A stretch of DNA of 11,962 nt from JAKACA01 sp050008715 (GTDB lineage: Bacteria; Actinomycetota; Acidimicrobiia; Acidimicrobiales; Bog-793), in NCBI GenBank assembly GCA_050008715.1, contig JBEKMC010000104.1, forward strand, positions 1-11,962, in the 5' to 3' direction. Positions within the stretch are counted from its first letter, which is position 1. The number at the start of each line of letters is the position of its first letter. Below are positions 1 through 6,232 of this stretch, in pieces. The translations under genes were made by a program, and so were the position numbers. The notes below the pieces were generated by a model. The model was not told the origin of the DNA, searched no databases, and was given only the letters and a program-made list of their open reading frames with translations.

Positions 1-214
1 CGTCGTCTGCGGTCCCGGAGTAGACCGCGCCGAGCGCCGTGGAGTCGGCGGCCGTGAGTGGCGTCGGGAACGCCAGCGAGAAACCGGTCCGACCAGTGCC
101 GTAGGTCCTCGTGACGAGCTGCGGCTCCACGCCACCGCGGACACCGGGCAGGCGGATGCCGATGTTGATGACGAGGAGGACTCCGACGACGATCCAGACG
201 AGTGGTCGGGTCAC
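1..214 (-). CDS. Membrane-anchored protein of unknown function, N-terminal fragment
   Basis: The first 71 residues of a minus-strand protein are visible; the rest lies beyond the left edge. The GTG at 214 is the only plausible start, because an in-frame TGA lies a short way upstream with no other start codon between. Residues 4-18 (PLVWIVVGVLLVINI) form one hydrophobic segment after a single Arg, so this is a signal anchor or uncleaved signal peptide. What follows is a polar, Gly/Thr/Pro-rich stretch that looks extracytoplasmic. GC-rich third positions support coding. No clear Shine-Dalgarno is present. It is the last visible member of the minus-strand run from 2530. I do not recognise the family, and too little is present to name a function. 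Confidence 0.55.
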   Translation of the reverse strand, partial: MTRPLVWIVVGVLLVINIGIRLPGVRGGVEPQLVTRTYGTGRTGFSLAFPTPLTAADSTALGAVYSGTADD

Positions 215-278
215 GAGAGCGCCGGGCGCCGTGGAGCCCCTGGATCGTCAGGCGGACGGGCGTCCGGTCCTGTCGGGC

Positions 279-722
279 TCACTCGTGCGGCTCGTCGACC
301 ACTTCTGCCCGCAGGTTCAAGAGGCCGGCCTCGCTCGGCGAGAAACCGCACCGTTCCAGATAGAACCCAGCCGTCTCACGGGTGAAGTCGGCATGGAGCC
401 ACTCGCAGCCAGACTTGCGCGCCTCCTCGGCCGCCAACCGGACGATCTCGGTACCGATGCCGTGCCGCTGCTCGCCTGGCAGCACCATCGTGTCGAGGAT
501 GACGGCGTGGTTGCCGCCGTCCCAGATGACGTTCGCGAAGCCCACCAGCTCCTCGTCTATGCGGGCACAGACCCAGCCGAGCGAGTGGTTCTCGAGCTGG
601 CGTTGCCACTGCGACGGCGTCGGAGGGTGGTCGAAGGCCTCGGCGTGAAGCCAGTCGAGCTCCAGCTCCTCAGCGCCTCCACGCCACTCGTAGCTGATGC
701 CGGCTTCCGTGATCACGTGCAA
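279..722 (-). CDS. GNAT-family N-acetyltransferase (single domain)
   Basis: A 147-aa protein spanning the usual length of one GCN5-related acetyltransferase domain, a fold that transfers an acetyl group from acetyl-CoA to an amine. The acetyl-CoA pyrophosphate-binding motif A is clear at residues 79-96 (MVLPGEQRHGIGTEIV, with the R/Q-x-x-G-x-G pattern). The motif-B-like end FYLERCGF is at 120-127. The start is TTG at 722, with a GTG two codons later as alternative; neither has a good ribosome site. It lies 75 bases downstream of the double-GNAT gene on the same strand and 64 bases before the next gene, consistent with one transcript. The acceptor substrate cannot be inferred. The family assignment is firm. 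Confidence 0.88.
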   Translation of the reverse strand: MHVITEAGISYEWRGGAEELELDWLHAEAFDHPPTPSQWQRQLENHSLGWVCARIDEELVGFANVIWDGGNHAVILDTMVLPGEQRHGIGTEIVRLAAEEARKSGCEWLHADFTRETAGFYLERCGFSPSEAGLLNLRAEVVDEPHE

Positions 723-797
723 CAGTATTTCGCACGAAAGCGTCGAGCGTGGACTTTTGCGCCGTCCAGGGTGTGATTGCCAGGCACAACGGGCGGT

Positions 798-1730
798 TCA
801 TTCGCGGTGCAGCACGAGCCGGCCACGCCGGCCGACCTGACCGAACCCAAGCCTTTCGTAGAGCCTGCGAGCCTCGGGGTTGTTCGTGTTCACCATGAGA
901 CCAACCGCCTCGGCGCCGCCGTCCCGGAGGCGACGCAGCCCCTCCTCTACGAGCAGGCGTCCGAGACCGACGTGCCGCCGGCGGGGCACGACGCCAAGCT
1001 GGCTGATCCAGGACCTGTCGCAGACGACGAAGGCGGCTGGCTCGCCCTCCACGAGAGCGCACACCGACGCCGGCGCTTCGAAGTCGTCTCCGCCGGCCAT
1101 CCGACTCACCCATTCCGGCTCGGACCAACCAGGGAAACCCGGCCGTCCTGCGAACGCGCCGTTGTACGCCTCGTAGAACTGGTGCGCGTTGGCGGCGGAC
1201 CAGCCGAGCAGCCTGACGTCGGCGGGCCATCGCGGCTCCGGACTCATCCCGATGACGTCGCAGGACATGACAATCTCCTCGAACTCGAGCACGGCGCCGA
1301 GGCGCGACCAGAACCCGACCTCGTCGTCGGTGAGGGACTCGCTCCGGACCAGCACCGTGACGGGCGACGCCAGACTTGCGAAAGAGTCGGACATCCACCG
1401 TCCGGCACGTGCGGCAACCGACTCGGGCGCCGTTGGGTGAACGATGAGGGCTGCCCGCCACGTTGGCGACTGCCCTGCCTGTCTGGCCTCGCTGGCCTGC
1501 CTGGCAGCGCCGACCTGCCTGGCCTCGCTGGGCGCGATGCCGCCGGCCGCCGCCAGCCGGCCGCCAGGCAAGAACACGCCGACCGACATCACGTTTCCGA
1601 GGTACTGATCGCTCAGCCATTGGCGGTCGTCCGCCAGCGGCGAGCCGCCGGTTGCCTGGCGCCGAGCCGCCGCGAGGGCGACGAGGGCGTCGAGATCCGA
1701 GACGGCGAGCGGTCGTTGCGTAGTCGCCAT
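798..1730 (-). CDS. Double-GNAT acetyltransferase (MshD-like architecture)
   Basis: A 310-aa protein with two tandem GNAT-like halves. The C-terminal half is canonical: motif A QLGVVPRRRHVGLGRLL at about 245-260 and NNPEARRLYERLGF at 283-296. The N-terminal half (about 1-155) is divergent and lacks an obvious acetyl-CoA loop. This layout resembles mycothiol synthase (MshD), but motif resemblance alone does not establish that activity. Residues 68-85 are three near-identical hexapeptides (SEARQV, GAARQA, SEARQA), a low-complexity insertion in the N-terminal half. The ATG at 1730 is chosen because it begins the GNAT-like sequence 17 bases after the preceding gene's stop. A longer in-frame extension upstream is Arg-rich and is only the shadow of the reductase gene. 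Likely translationally coupled to that gene. Confidence 0.82.
   Translation of the reverse strand: MATTQRPLAVSDLDALVALAAARRQATGGSPLADDRQWLSDQYLGNVMSVGVFLPGGRLAAAGGIAPSEARQVGAARQASEARQAGQSPTWRAALIVHPTAPESVAARAGRWMSDSFASLASPVTVLVRSESLTDDEVGFWSRLGAVLEFEEIVMSCDVIGMSPEPRWPADVRLLGWSAANAHQFYEAYNGAFAGRPGFPGWSEPEWVSRMAGGDDFEAPASVCALVEGEPAAFVVCDRSWISQLGVVPRRRHVGLGRLLVEEGLRRLRDGGAEAVGLMVNTNNPEARRLYERLGFGQVGRRGRLVLHRE
1476..1529 (-). repeat. Three 18-bp units encoding a hexapeptide repeat
   Basis: Inside the double-GNAT gene three 18-base units encode SEARQV-GAARQA-SEARQA. At DNA level TGGCCTCGCTGG occurs at 1484-1495 and again at 1520-1531, a 36-base spacing of two units. The array stays in frame, so it adds residues without breaking the gene. 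It sits in a predicted loop of the N-terminal half. Confidence 0.75.
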
Positions 1731-1747
1731 CGGCGCGGCCGGCTCGG

Positions 1748-2530
1748 CTATCTCGCCAGCAGGACCTCGAGCCGAGCGGCAACTTCGCGGTACCGGCCGA
1801 CCGGGATCAGGTGAACGCCTTCGAAGGCGCCGCTGTCTCGCAATTCGAGGACGAGCTGGCACGCGGCCTCGATCCCGGCGGAACGGTCCTGCTCGAGCCG
1901 CTCCCTGAGACCGTCCGGGACCTCGACCGACAGGCCTGCGGCGACACTGTCGGCCATGGCCGCGCTCGCGAGGACGATGACACCCGGATAGACGGGTTGC
2001 GTCAGCGCGACGCTCCGCCGCCACGCGACGAGCGCCTCGGCAGAGAACGAGACCTGCACGAAGACGAAATCGGCATCGTGCTTCCACTCTGGCACCGGCC
2101 CGAGGCGCGACGTGACGCCAGCACGGAAGGGGCGACCGGTGGGGAGCGCCCGATCGCTCCCCCAGTTGTGAATCTCCTCGATCATGGCTCGCACCGTCAG
2201 CTGGCTCGTCCGTGCTCCGCTCGTCGGGTTGTCCCCGTACACGCACAGGAATTCCTCCACCCCGTAGGCCGCAGCCGTGAGGAGGTCCCTGCGGAGTCCG
2301 AGCAGGTTGCGGTCACGGCAGTTGAGGCAAGCGATGGAGTGCCCGCCCATCGCCTCGACCTCGTGTGCGACAGCCACGCTCGACACCGTCGCCCGACCGA
2401 GGTGGTTGTCCGGGATCAGGAAGTCCGACGACACCGACGTCAGCACGCCGATCTGGTGGCGTACACGCCGCAGGTCAGGCCGGGTCGCCGGCTCGATCTC
2501 GCAGATCACCTTGAACGGCTTGTCCGGCAT
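1748..2530 (-). CDS. Methylenetetrahydrofolate reductase-like protein (short, MetF-related)
   Basis: A 260-aa cytoplasmic protein resembling the MetF barrel family, which reduces 5,10-methylene-THF to 5-methyl-THF for methionine synthesis. Visible family features are CEIEPATRPDL at 10-20 (N-terminal catalytic Glu region), HSIACLNCRDRNLLGLRRDL at 64-83 (the 'H-x-x-C...R' strand-helix), VYGDNP at 97-102 (the RGD/GD motif), a Gln at 159 in FVQVSF and PGVIVLASA at 182-190. It is somewhat shorter than typical MetF (about 290 aa), and may belong to a divergent MTHFR group such as that described in mycobacteria. The ATG at 2530 starts the conserved region; an ATG at 2542 is equally possible, and a longer in-frame extension to 2659 has no family similarity. 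First gene of the minus-strand run. Confidence 0.8.
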   Translation of the reverse strand: MPDKPFKVICEIEPATRPDLRRVRHQIGVLTSVSSDFLIPDNHLGRATVSSVAVAHEVEAMGGHSIACLNCRDRNLLGLRRDLLTAAAYGVEEFLCVYGDNPTSGARTSQLTVRAMIEEIHNWGSDRALPTGRPFRAGVTSRLGPVPEWKHDADFVFVQVSFSAEALVAWRRSVALTQPVYPGVIVLASAAMADSVAAGLSVEVPDGLRERLEQDRSAGIEAACQLVLELRDSGAFEGVHLIPVGRYREVAARLEVLLAR

Positions 2531-2542
2531 CCCGCAGAACAT

Positions 2543-2779
2543 AGGGCGAAGCGGGCGCTCGCTCGGCAGTTCGGGACGTTCCGCGCGCGTGAGTGAGTTG
2601 AAGATCGAAGCTGATGACCCCTTGCACGTCTCATGTTCGTGACAGCGCACTGCCGTCACACCGAGGCTGCCAGCTGGGCGTCGGTCCTCCGACGATCGAC
2701 ACCGGGTGGTTTCAAACCCACCTCGGTTGGTGCCGACCTCACGTCGAGATCAGCGCCGGCGAGGTGTACCGTCGCCAAT
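2543..2779. other. Divergent intergenic region
   Basis: About 237 bases between the minus-strand reductase-like gene and the plus-strand small gene. It should hold promoters for both directions. I could not pick out convincing -35/-10 pairs, operators or an RNA element. Confidence 0.4.
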
Positions 2780-2989
2780 GTGACGGACGTGTTCATCGGG
2801 TATGTCCCAGATGAGCGGAACCCCACCATGAGCCGCCTGGTGTACCACCTCGGCGGTGGGCGGCTGTGGGAGACCCTGTGCGGCGAGGACGCAAAGACGT
2901 TGGCGAGGCCCGCCATGCCGTGGGAGGAGATCGCACCGATGCACTGCGAGACGTGTCGCCAGCGGGCCGCACAACGGGCGCCTGGCTGA
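2780..2989 (+). CDS. Small cysteine-pair protein, possible zinc-binding
   Basis: A 69-aa hypothetical protein. The GTG at 2780 is preceded by GAGGTG at 2761-2766 (13-base gap, rather long). An ATG at 2828 (54 aa, GAGCGGA-like site nearby) is a good alternative. GC-biased third positions hold over the whole 69 codons. The sequence carries a single Cys in ETLCGEDAK and a C-x-x-C pair in HCETCRQR near the C-terminus, plus His residues, a spacing seen in small actinobacterial proteins thought to bind zinc. No membrane segment. It precedes the secreted glycosidase by 74 bases on the same strand but shares no evident function with it. I do not recognise a named family. Confidence 0.6.
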   Translation: MTDVFIGYVPDERNPTMSRLVYHLGGGRLWETLCGEDAKTLARPAMPWEEIAPMHCETCRQRAAQRAPG

Positions 2990-3051
2990 GACCAGCTGCT
3001 CGTCGGAGGCCTTCAGTCGGAGCCGGAAAAGTCCGATGATAAGAGAGTCAT

Positions 3052-3056
3052 GGGAG
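3052..3056 (+). promoter_or_regulatory. Ribosome-binding site that fixes the TTG start at 3064
   Basis: GGGAG seven bases before TTG. The nearby ATG at 3050 reads only five codons before a stop, so the TTG is the start of the secreted glycosidase. Confidence 0.65.
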
Positions 3057-3063
3057 TGCGCCA

Positions 3064-3930
3064 TTGAGGATTCGTCGGGTCGGTCGGACGTTTGCCGGTG
3101 TTGCCGCCAGCCTGGTGGTGCTGGCAGGCATGGGCTGGGCGACGGCTCGTCCCGTCCCGACATCGGCGGCATCCACGCCAGCCGTGTCGAAGGCGGCTGC
3201 CAAGAAGGGCGTCGACGCCTGGGCGTTCACAGGCGTCAAGACCGCCCTCGCCCGCTCCGGGGCCACGTGGTACCTGGACTGGTCGACGTCTCCCGACGGC
3301 ATCACCGCGCCCGCGGACGTCCACTTCGTGCCCATGATCTGGGGGGCCGACTATGTAACCGCAAAGGACCTGTCCGAGGCCGAGCACTACGGGCCGTATC
3401 TGCTGACCTTCAACGAACCGGACATGAGGGGCCAGGCGGACATGACCGTTGCCAAGGCCCTCGCCCTGTGGCCCAAGCTCCAAGCCACAGGGCTCCAACT
3501 TGCCAGCCCGGCTGTCGCCTATGACGCCGCAACCCCGGGCGGATGGCTCGACCAGTTCATGCAGGGAGCCGCTGCGAAGCACTACAGGGTGAACTTCATC
3601 GCCCTGCACTGGTACGGCTCCGACTTCAAGACATCCGACGCCGTCGCCCAGCTCCGTTCGTACCTCGTCGCCGTCCACAAGCAATACCCGACCAAGCCCA
3701 TCTGGCTCACGGAATACTCCCTGATCAACTTCGGCAACGGCCCGAAGTACCCGAGCGGGGCGCAACAGGCGGCGTTCGTGTCCGCCTCCATCTCCATGCT
3801 CGACGGGCTCCCATACCTCGCACGCTTCGCCTGGTTCGCCTTGCCCACCGCCGGCGCCCAGAGCACCGGGCTCTACGCACCAGGCGCCGTGGCGACCGCG
3901 GCCGGAAGAGTGTTTTCGAAAGCCCCGTGA
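3064..3930 (+). CDS. Secreted GH128-like glycoside hydrolase (Asl1-type catalytic core)
   Basis: A 288-aa single-domain exported protein. Residues 1-29 form a signal peptide (MRIRRVGRTF, then a hydrophobic core ending near TARP). The rest matches the glycosyl-hydrolase catalytic core of the GH128/Asl1 type, a TIM barrel whose characterised members cleave beta-1,3-glucans. Seen in order: WYLDWS (69-74), FVPMIWG (88-94), LLTFNEPD (113-120, Glu118 the expected acid/base), ALWPKLQATGLQLASPA (134-150), IALHWYGSDF (179-188), PIWLTEYS (212-219, Glu217 the expected nucleophile) and ARFAWFALP (253-261). Length suits a minimal catalytic module with no carbohydrate-binding domain. The start is TTG with GGGAG seven bases before it. 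Expected role: extracellular digestion or remodelling of fungal, algal or self beta-glucan; the substrate is inferred from the family. Confidence 0.9.
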   Translation: MRIRRVGRTFAGVAASLVVLAGMGWATARPVPTSAASTPAVSKAAAKKGVDAWAFTGVKTALARSGATWYLDWSTSPDGITAPADVHFVPMIWGADYVTAKDLSEAEHYGPYLLTFNEPDMRGQADMTVAKALALWPKLQATGLQLASPAVAYDAATPGGWLDQFMQGAAAKHYRVNFIALHWYGSDFKTSDAVAQLRSYLVAVHKQYPTKPIWLTEYSLINFGNGPKYPSGAQQAAFVSASISMLDGLPYLARFAWFALPTAGAQSTGLYAPGAVATAAGRVFSKAP

Positions 3931-3956
3931 ACCCGGGCTGCCGCGCCCGGCACGGG
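3924..3956 (+). terminator. Strong hairpin over the glycosidase stop codon
   Basis: CCCGTG (3924-3929) pairs with CACGGG (3951-3956) and CCGGGC (3933-3938) pairs with GCCCGG (3945-3950), giving a 12-bp stem with a 3-base bulge and a 6-base loop. No T-tract follows, so this would be a U-less terminator of the kind proposed in high-GC actinobacteria, or an mRNA-end stabiliser. Confidence 0.5.
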
Positions 3957-3988
3957 TGTGCCATGGGCACGATCGCCCGGCTGAGGTG

Positions 3989-4008
3989 GCCGGCGCCGAC
4001 TCGCCGGC
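3989..4008. terminator. Perfect 7-bp inverted repeat between convergent genes
   Basis: GCCGGCG at 3989-3995 and CGCCGGC at 4002-4008 with a 6-base loop. It lies between the glycosidase stop and the stop of the minus-strand small ORF, so it may serve either direction. No T-tract on either side. Confidence 0.4.
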
Positions 4009-4013
4009 GCGAC

Positions 4014-4187
4014 TCAGGCCGGCACGCCGACCTTGCTCGGCAGGTTCCGCGCGAGACGTACGGCATCGTCGAGATCGAGGGGGCTGACCCCGCCTACGGA
4101 GTCACGCACGGCGTCGATCGCGCCCGATAGCGGCGGCGACGGAAGCCGCTTGCCCCACTCCCGGAGCCTGGCTGCCGTTGCGAGCAA
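4014..4187 (-). CDS. Small hypothetical ORF, possibly the 3' part of a decayed gene
   Basis: The frame encodes 57 residues from a TTG at 4187, ending DDAVRLARNLPSKVGVPA. About 83% of codons end in G or C and the composition looks protein-like (amphipathic Leu/Ala/Arg segments), so coding is plausible. No family is recognised. The same frame continues upstream through VTELAGLLA to an in-frame TGA at 4227-4229. Beyond that is a GTG at 4250 preceded by GAGAAAGG, which would give a 78-residue product if the TGA were a sense codon. Either the gene is broken by one nonsense change, or the shorter TTG form is the real product. It converges on the glycosidase and is divergent to the Clp-domain gene. 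Confidence 0.4.
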   Translation of the reverse strand: MLATAARLREWGKRLPSPPLSGAIDAVRDSVGGVSPLDLDDAVRLARNLPSKVGVPA

Positions 4188-4385
4188 CCCGGCCAGTTCG
4201 GTGACGCCGTCACACGGGGCCGTCCTTCATCGCCCAGGAGCCTCCGTCACGCGCCTTTCTCGCCCAGCATCTGGCTCCGTGGCGAATCGGTGGAGTGCAA
4301 GGGGCCGACTGAGCAACAGCAGGCCGGCGAGCCCGGGCCTCTGCGCCGCCGTGACGAGGACCGTTGCGAGTGTGAAGCTGCAACC

Positions 4386-4775
4386 GTGTTCGAGCGCCTC
4401 ACTGATCGCGCAAGACGAGTTCTCCTCCTCGCTCAAGAGGAGGCTCGCCTCCTCAACCACAACTACATCGGCACCGAGCACATCCTGCTCGGGCTGATCC
4501 GCGAGGGTGAGGGCATCGCCGCCGTGGCGCTCGAGTCTCTCGACATCACCCTCGAGGCCGTACGCGAGGAGGTGGAGCAGACGATTACGGCGGCGGGCAG
4601 CCCCCGCCCGACGCCCGGCCATTCACACCGCGCGCCCACAAGGTCATCGGCCTGTCGTTGCGCGAGGCGCTTCGGCTCGGTGACAACTACATCAGGACCG
4701 AGCACATCCTGCTCGGGCTCGTGCGTGAAGGCAGAGGCGTGGGCGCGCACGTCCCGTCGACTAGGCGGCGACTAG
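4386..4775 (+). pseudogene. Clp N-terminal (double Clp repeat) protein with two compensating frameshifts
   Basis: The GTG at 4386 opens VFERLTDRARRVLLLAQEEA, the hallmark N-terminus of ClpC, and the first Clp repeat is intact (NHNYIGTEHILLGLIREGEG). After about 4618 the second repeat is found one frame over (PFTPRAHKVIGLSLREAL, then LGDNYIRTEHILLGLVREG, about 4619-4753). Past about 4755 the original frame again matches family sequence (RRLGGD, then TAG). Compared with the ClpC consensus this fits a 7-base loss near 4617 and a 2-base loss near 4755, which together keep the frame. No AAA+ ATPase modules follow, so the parent was a stand-alone Clp-N protein or a ClpC fragment. Such domains bind substrates or adaptors for the Clp protease. 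If read straight through, the product has an intact first repeat and a scrambled second half. Confidence 0.7.
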
Positions 4776-4785
4776 GCGGGGTCGC

Positions 4786-6114
4786 TCAGGGAAAGGTACC
4801 GCAGCCCGGCGGATAGGCCGCCTGGTATGTCTTGGAGAACAGTGTCGCCGAGCCGAGCGAGGCGGACAGGCCGAAGAAGCTGGCCTCGGCGCCGGTCGTG
4901 CCCTCGATCAGGAACTCTCGCGTGTCGCAGCTGTTGATGAATGCGATGCCGCTCTCCCCGAGGAGGGTGACGAAGGCGCCGACGTTCAGACCCTTGACAC
5001 CCAGACCGAGCTCGATCTGGGGGAATTGGGCTCCGAAGAGGAAGCTCATCGGCCCGGACTTCACGGCGTTGGCAGCGTCGAGGACGATCTTGCCGAGGCC
5101 CTTGATGACGCCCGTCGCGCTGGTTGCCCCGCTGCTCGAGGTCGAGAAACCGCCGTGGCCGTTGTAGCTGATCGTGTAGCTGCCCTTGAGCGACTGGTTG
5201 TACCCGGAGAAGCCGGCGCTGGCTATGAAGGCGACCTTGATGCCGAGGAACATGGGCACCCCGCCGACGTCGAAGGGGACGGTCAGCTCGGCGGGGATCG
5301 TGATCTTGACTCCACCAGCCGAGCCGAGCCCGAGGGCGCTGATGGGCTTGGCCTCGTAGGCAAGGGTGAAGCTGCCCGCCAGCCCGCTGTCTGCCAGCTT
5401 CATCGCGCTCAGCTTGCGGTTGGCCACGGCGATGTCACCGGAAGTCGCCAGGCCGCCGAGCGTGCCGCTGATGGTGACGGAGAGGTCGATCGGCTTGGAC
5501 TTGCTGAGCGTGATCTCCACCGACACGCCCTTGCCCACCGTCTTGAACGTCACGGCGTAGCTGTAGGTGTCGGCCTTGCCCTTCAGCGTCACACCGTGGG
5601 CGATCGATTCCAGCCCGAGACGTGCCGTGACGGGGCCCCGAGCGACGTCTGCCTCCGGCGGGACAGCGGCACCGCCGATGGCGACCCCGTGGGCGAAGTC
5701 GACCGGCTCGTCCCACGACAGCGTGCCGTTCTCGATCAGGTCGGTGATGGCCGCCGCCTTCGTTGCGACCACGAGGTGGCCGGAGTGGTGCGTGACGCCC
5801 GTGACGTCGCGCACGGCGAGGTCCTGCAGCAGCATGACGCTGCCCTTCGCCAGCCGGCCGAGAACGCCGGTGGCGGAGCGGAACGTGTAAGTCGCCCCGT
5901 TGCTCGAGACCGACAACAGCTGCGCCTTGACCGTGGCGGAAGTGACCACGACGGTCGCCGGCGTGTACTGGATCTTGGTGTCCGGACGGGAGGCCCGGGC
6001 AGCCCCCGACGGCGGGGCGGCGACGGCTAGGCCGGCGACGACAATCCCTGCGGTGGCAACGGCCCACCAGCGGCGACGACCGGGACCAGCACGACCTTGA
6101 CCCCTCGAGCCCAT
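4786..6114 (-). CDS. Secreted protein of unknown function, 442 aa
   Basis: An exported protein. Basic N-terminus (GRRRWW near 12-17), hydrophobic core about 18-33 and a likely Ala-x-Ala-type cleavage near 38-42. The mature part alternates short Val/Thr/Ser/Gly-rich segments, as expected of an all-beta extracellular protein. It has no C-terminal anchor and no catalytic motif I recognise. Only two cysteines occur in the whole protein, Cys396 (INSCDTRE) and Cys438 (PPGCGTF), well placed for one disulfide closing the C-terminal region. The ATG at 6114 has a very strong purine site (plus-strand CCCCCTCCCC at 6121-6130) six bases away; a TTG at 6135 would swallow that site and is rejected. It has a 118-base leader region of its own containing the 13-base motif shared with the propeller gene. 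The function is unknown. Confidence 0.85.
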   Translation of the reverse strand: MGSRGQGRAGPGRRRWWAVATAGIVVAGLAVAAPPSGAARASRPDTKIQYTPATVVVTSATVKAQLLSVSSNGATYTFRSATGVLGRLAKGSVMLLQDLAVRDVTGVTHHSGHLVVATKAAAITDLIENGTLSWDEPVDFAHGVAIGGAAVPPEADVARGPVTARLGLESIAHGVTLKGKADTYSYAVTFKTVGKGVSVEITLSKSKPIDLSVTISGTLGGLATSGDIAVANRKLSAMKLADSGLAGSFTLAYEAKPISALGLGSAGGVKITIPAELTVPFDVGGVPMFLGIKVAFIASAGFSGYNQSLKGSYTISYNGHGGFSTSSSGATSATGVIKGLGKIVLDAANAVKSGPMSFLFGAQFPQIELGLGVKGLNVGAFVTLLGESGIAFINSCDTREFLIEGTTGAEASFFGLSASLGSATLFSKTYQAAYPPGCGTFP

Positions 6115-6120
6115 CGAAAT

Positions 6121-6130
6121 CCCCCTCCCC
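6121..6130 (-). promoter_or_regulatory. Strong ribosome-binding site deciding the 6114 start
   Basis: On the minus strand GGGGAGGGGG sits six bases before the ATG at 6114. It selects this ATG over the upstream in-frame TTG. Confidence 0.75.
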
Positions 6131-6147
6131 GGCAACGTACGCCGGGA

Positions 6148-6160
6148 GAGGGTAGCACCG
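6148..6160 (-). promoter_or_regulatory. Shared 13-base upstream motif, copy 1
   Basis: Plus-strand GAGGGTAGCACCG (minus CGGTGCTACCCTC) about 35 bases before the secreted-protein ATG. The identical 13-mer precedes the propeller gene. TACCCT fits a loose -10 hexamer, but no TTGACA-like -35 is found at the right distance. Alternatively GGTGCTACC is an imperfect dyad (GGT-x3-ACC) and an operator half-site. A related copy, GAGGGTTCGTCC, follows directly at 6160-6171. Confidence 0.45.
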
Positions 6161-6232
6161 AGGGTTCGTCCCTACCGAGCCGCCGCGATGGCGACTGCGA
6201 TCTCGACAGTGGCCCACCTCGCACGAGCGGGT

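Noticed and set aside
1731..2246. In-frame upstream extension that would make the double-GNAT protein 482 aa
   Set aside because: The added 172 residues are Arg/Pro-rich, resemble no domain, and lie entirely over the reductase-like gene in another frame; GNAT-like sequence begins at the ATG at 1730.
777..2596. Long plus-strand open frames (777-1814 and 1811-2596)
   Set aside because: Antisense to the GNAT and reductase genes, with Arg/Pro/His-rich composition and no motifs; typical high-GC shadow frames.
3013..3765. 250-codon minus-strand open frame opposite the glycosidase
   Set aside because: Lies opposite a gene with clear GH128 motifs and has no recognisable protein features of its own.
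5026..6030. 334-codon plus-strand open frame
   Set aside because: Antisense shadow of the secreted 442-aa protein gene; the latter has a signal peptide and a strong ribosome site.
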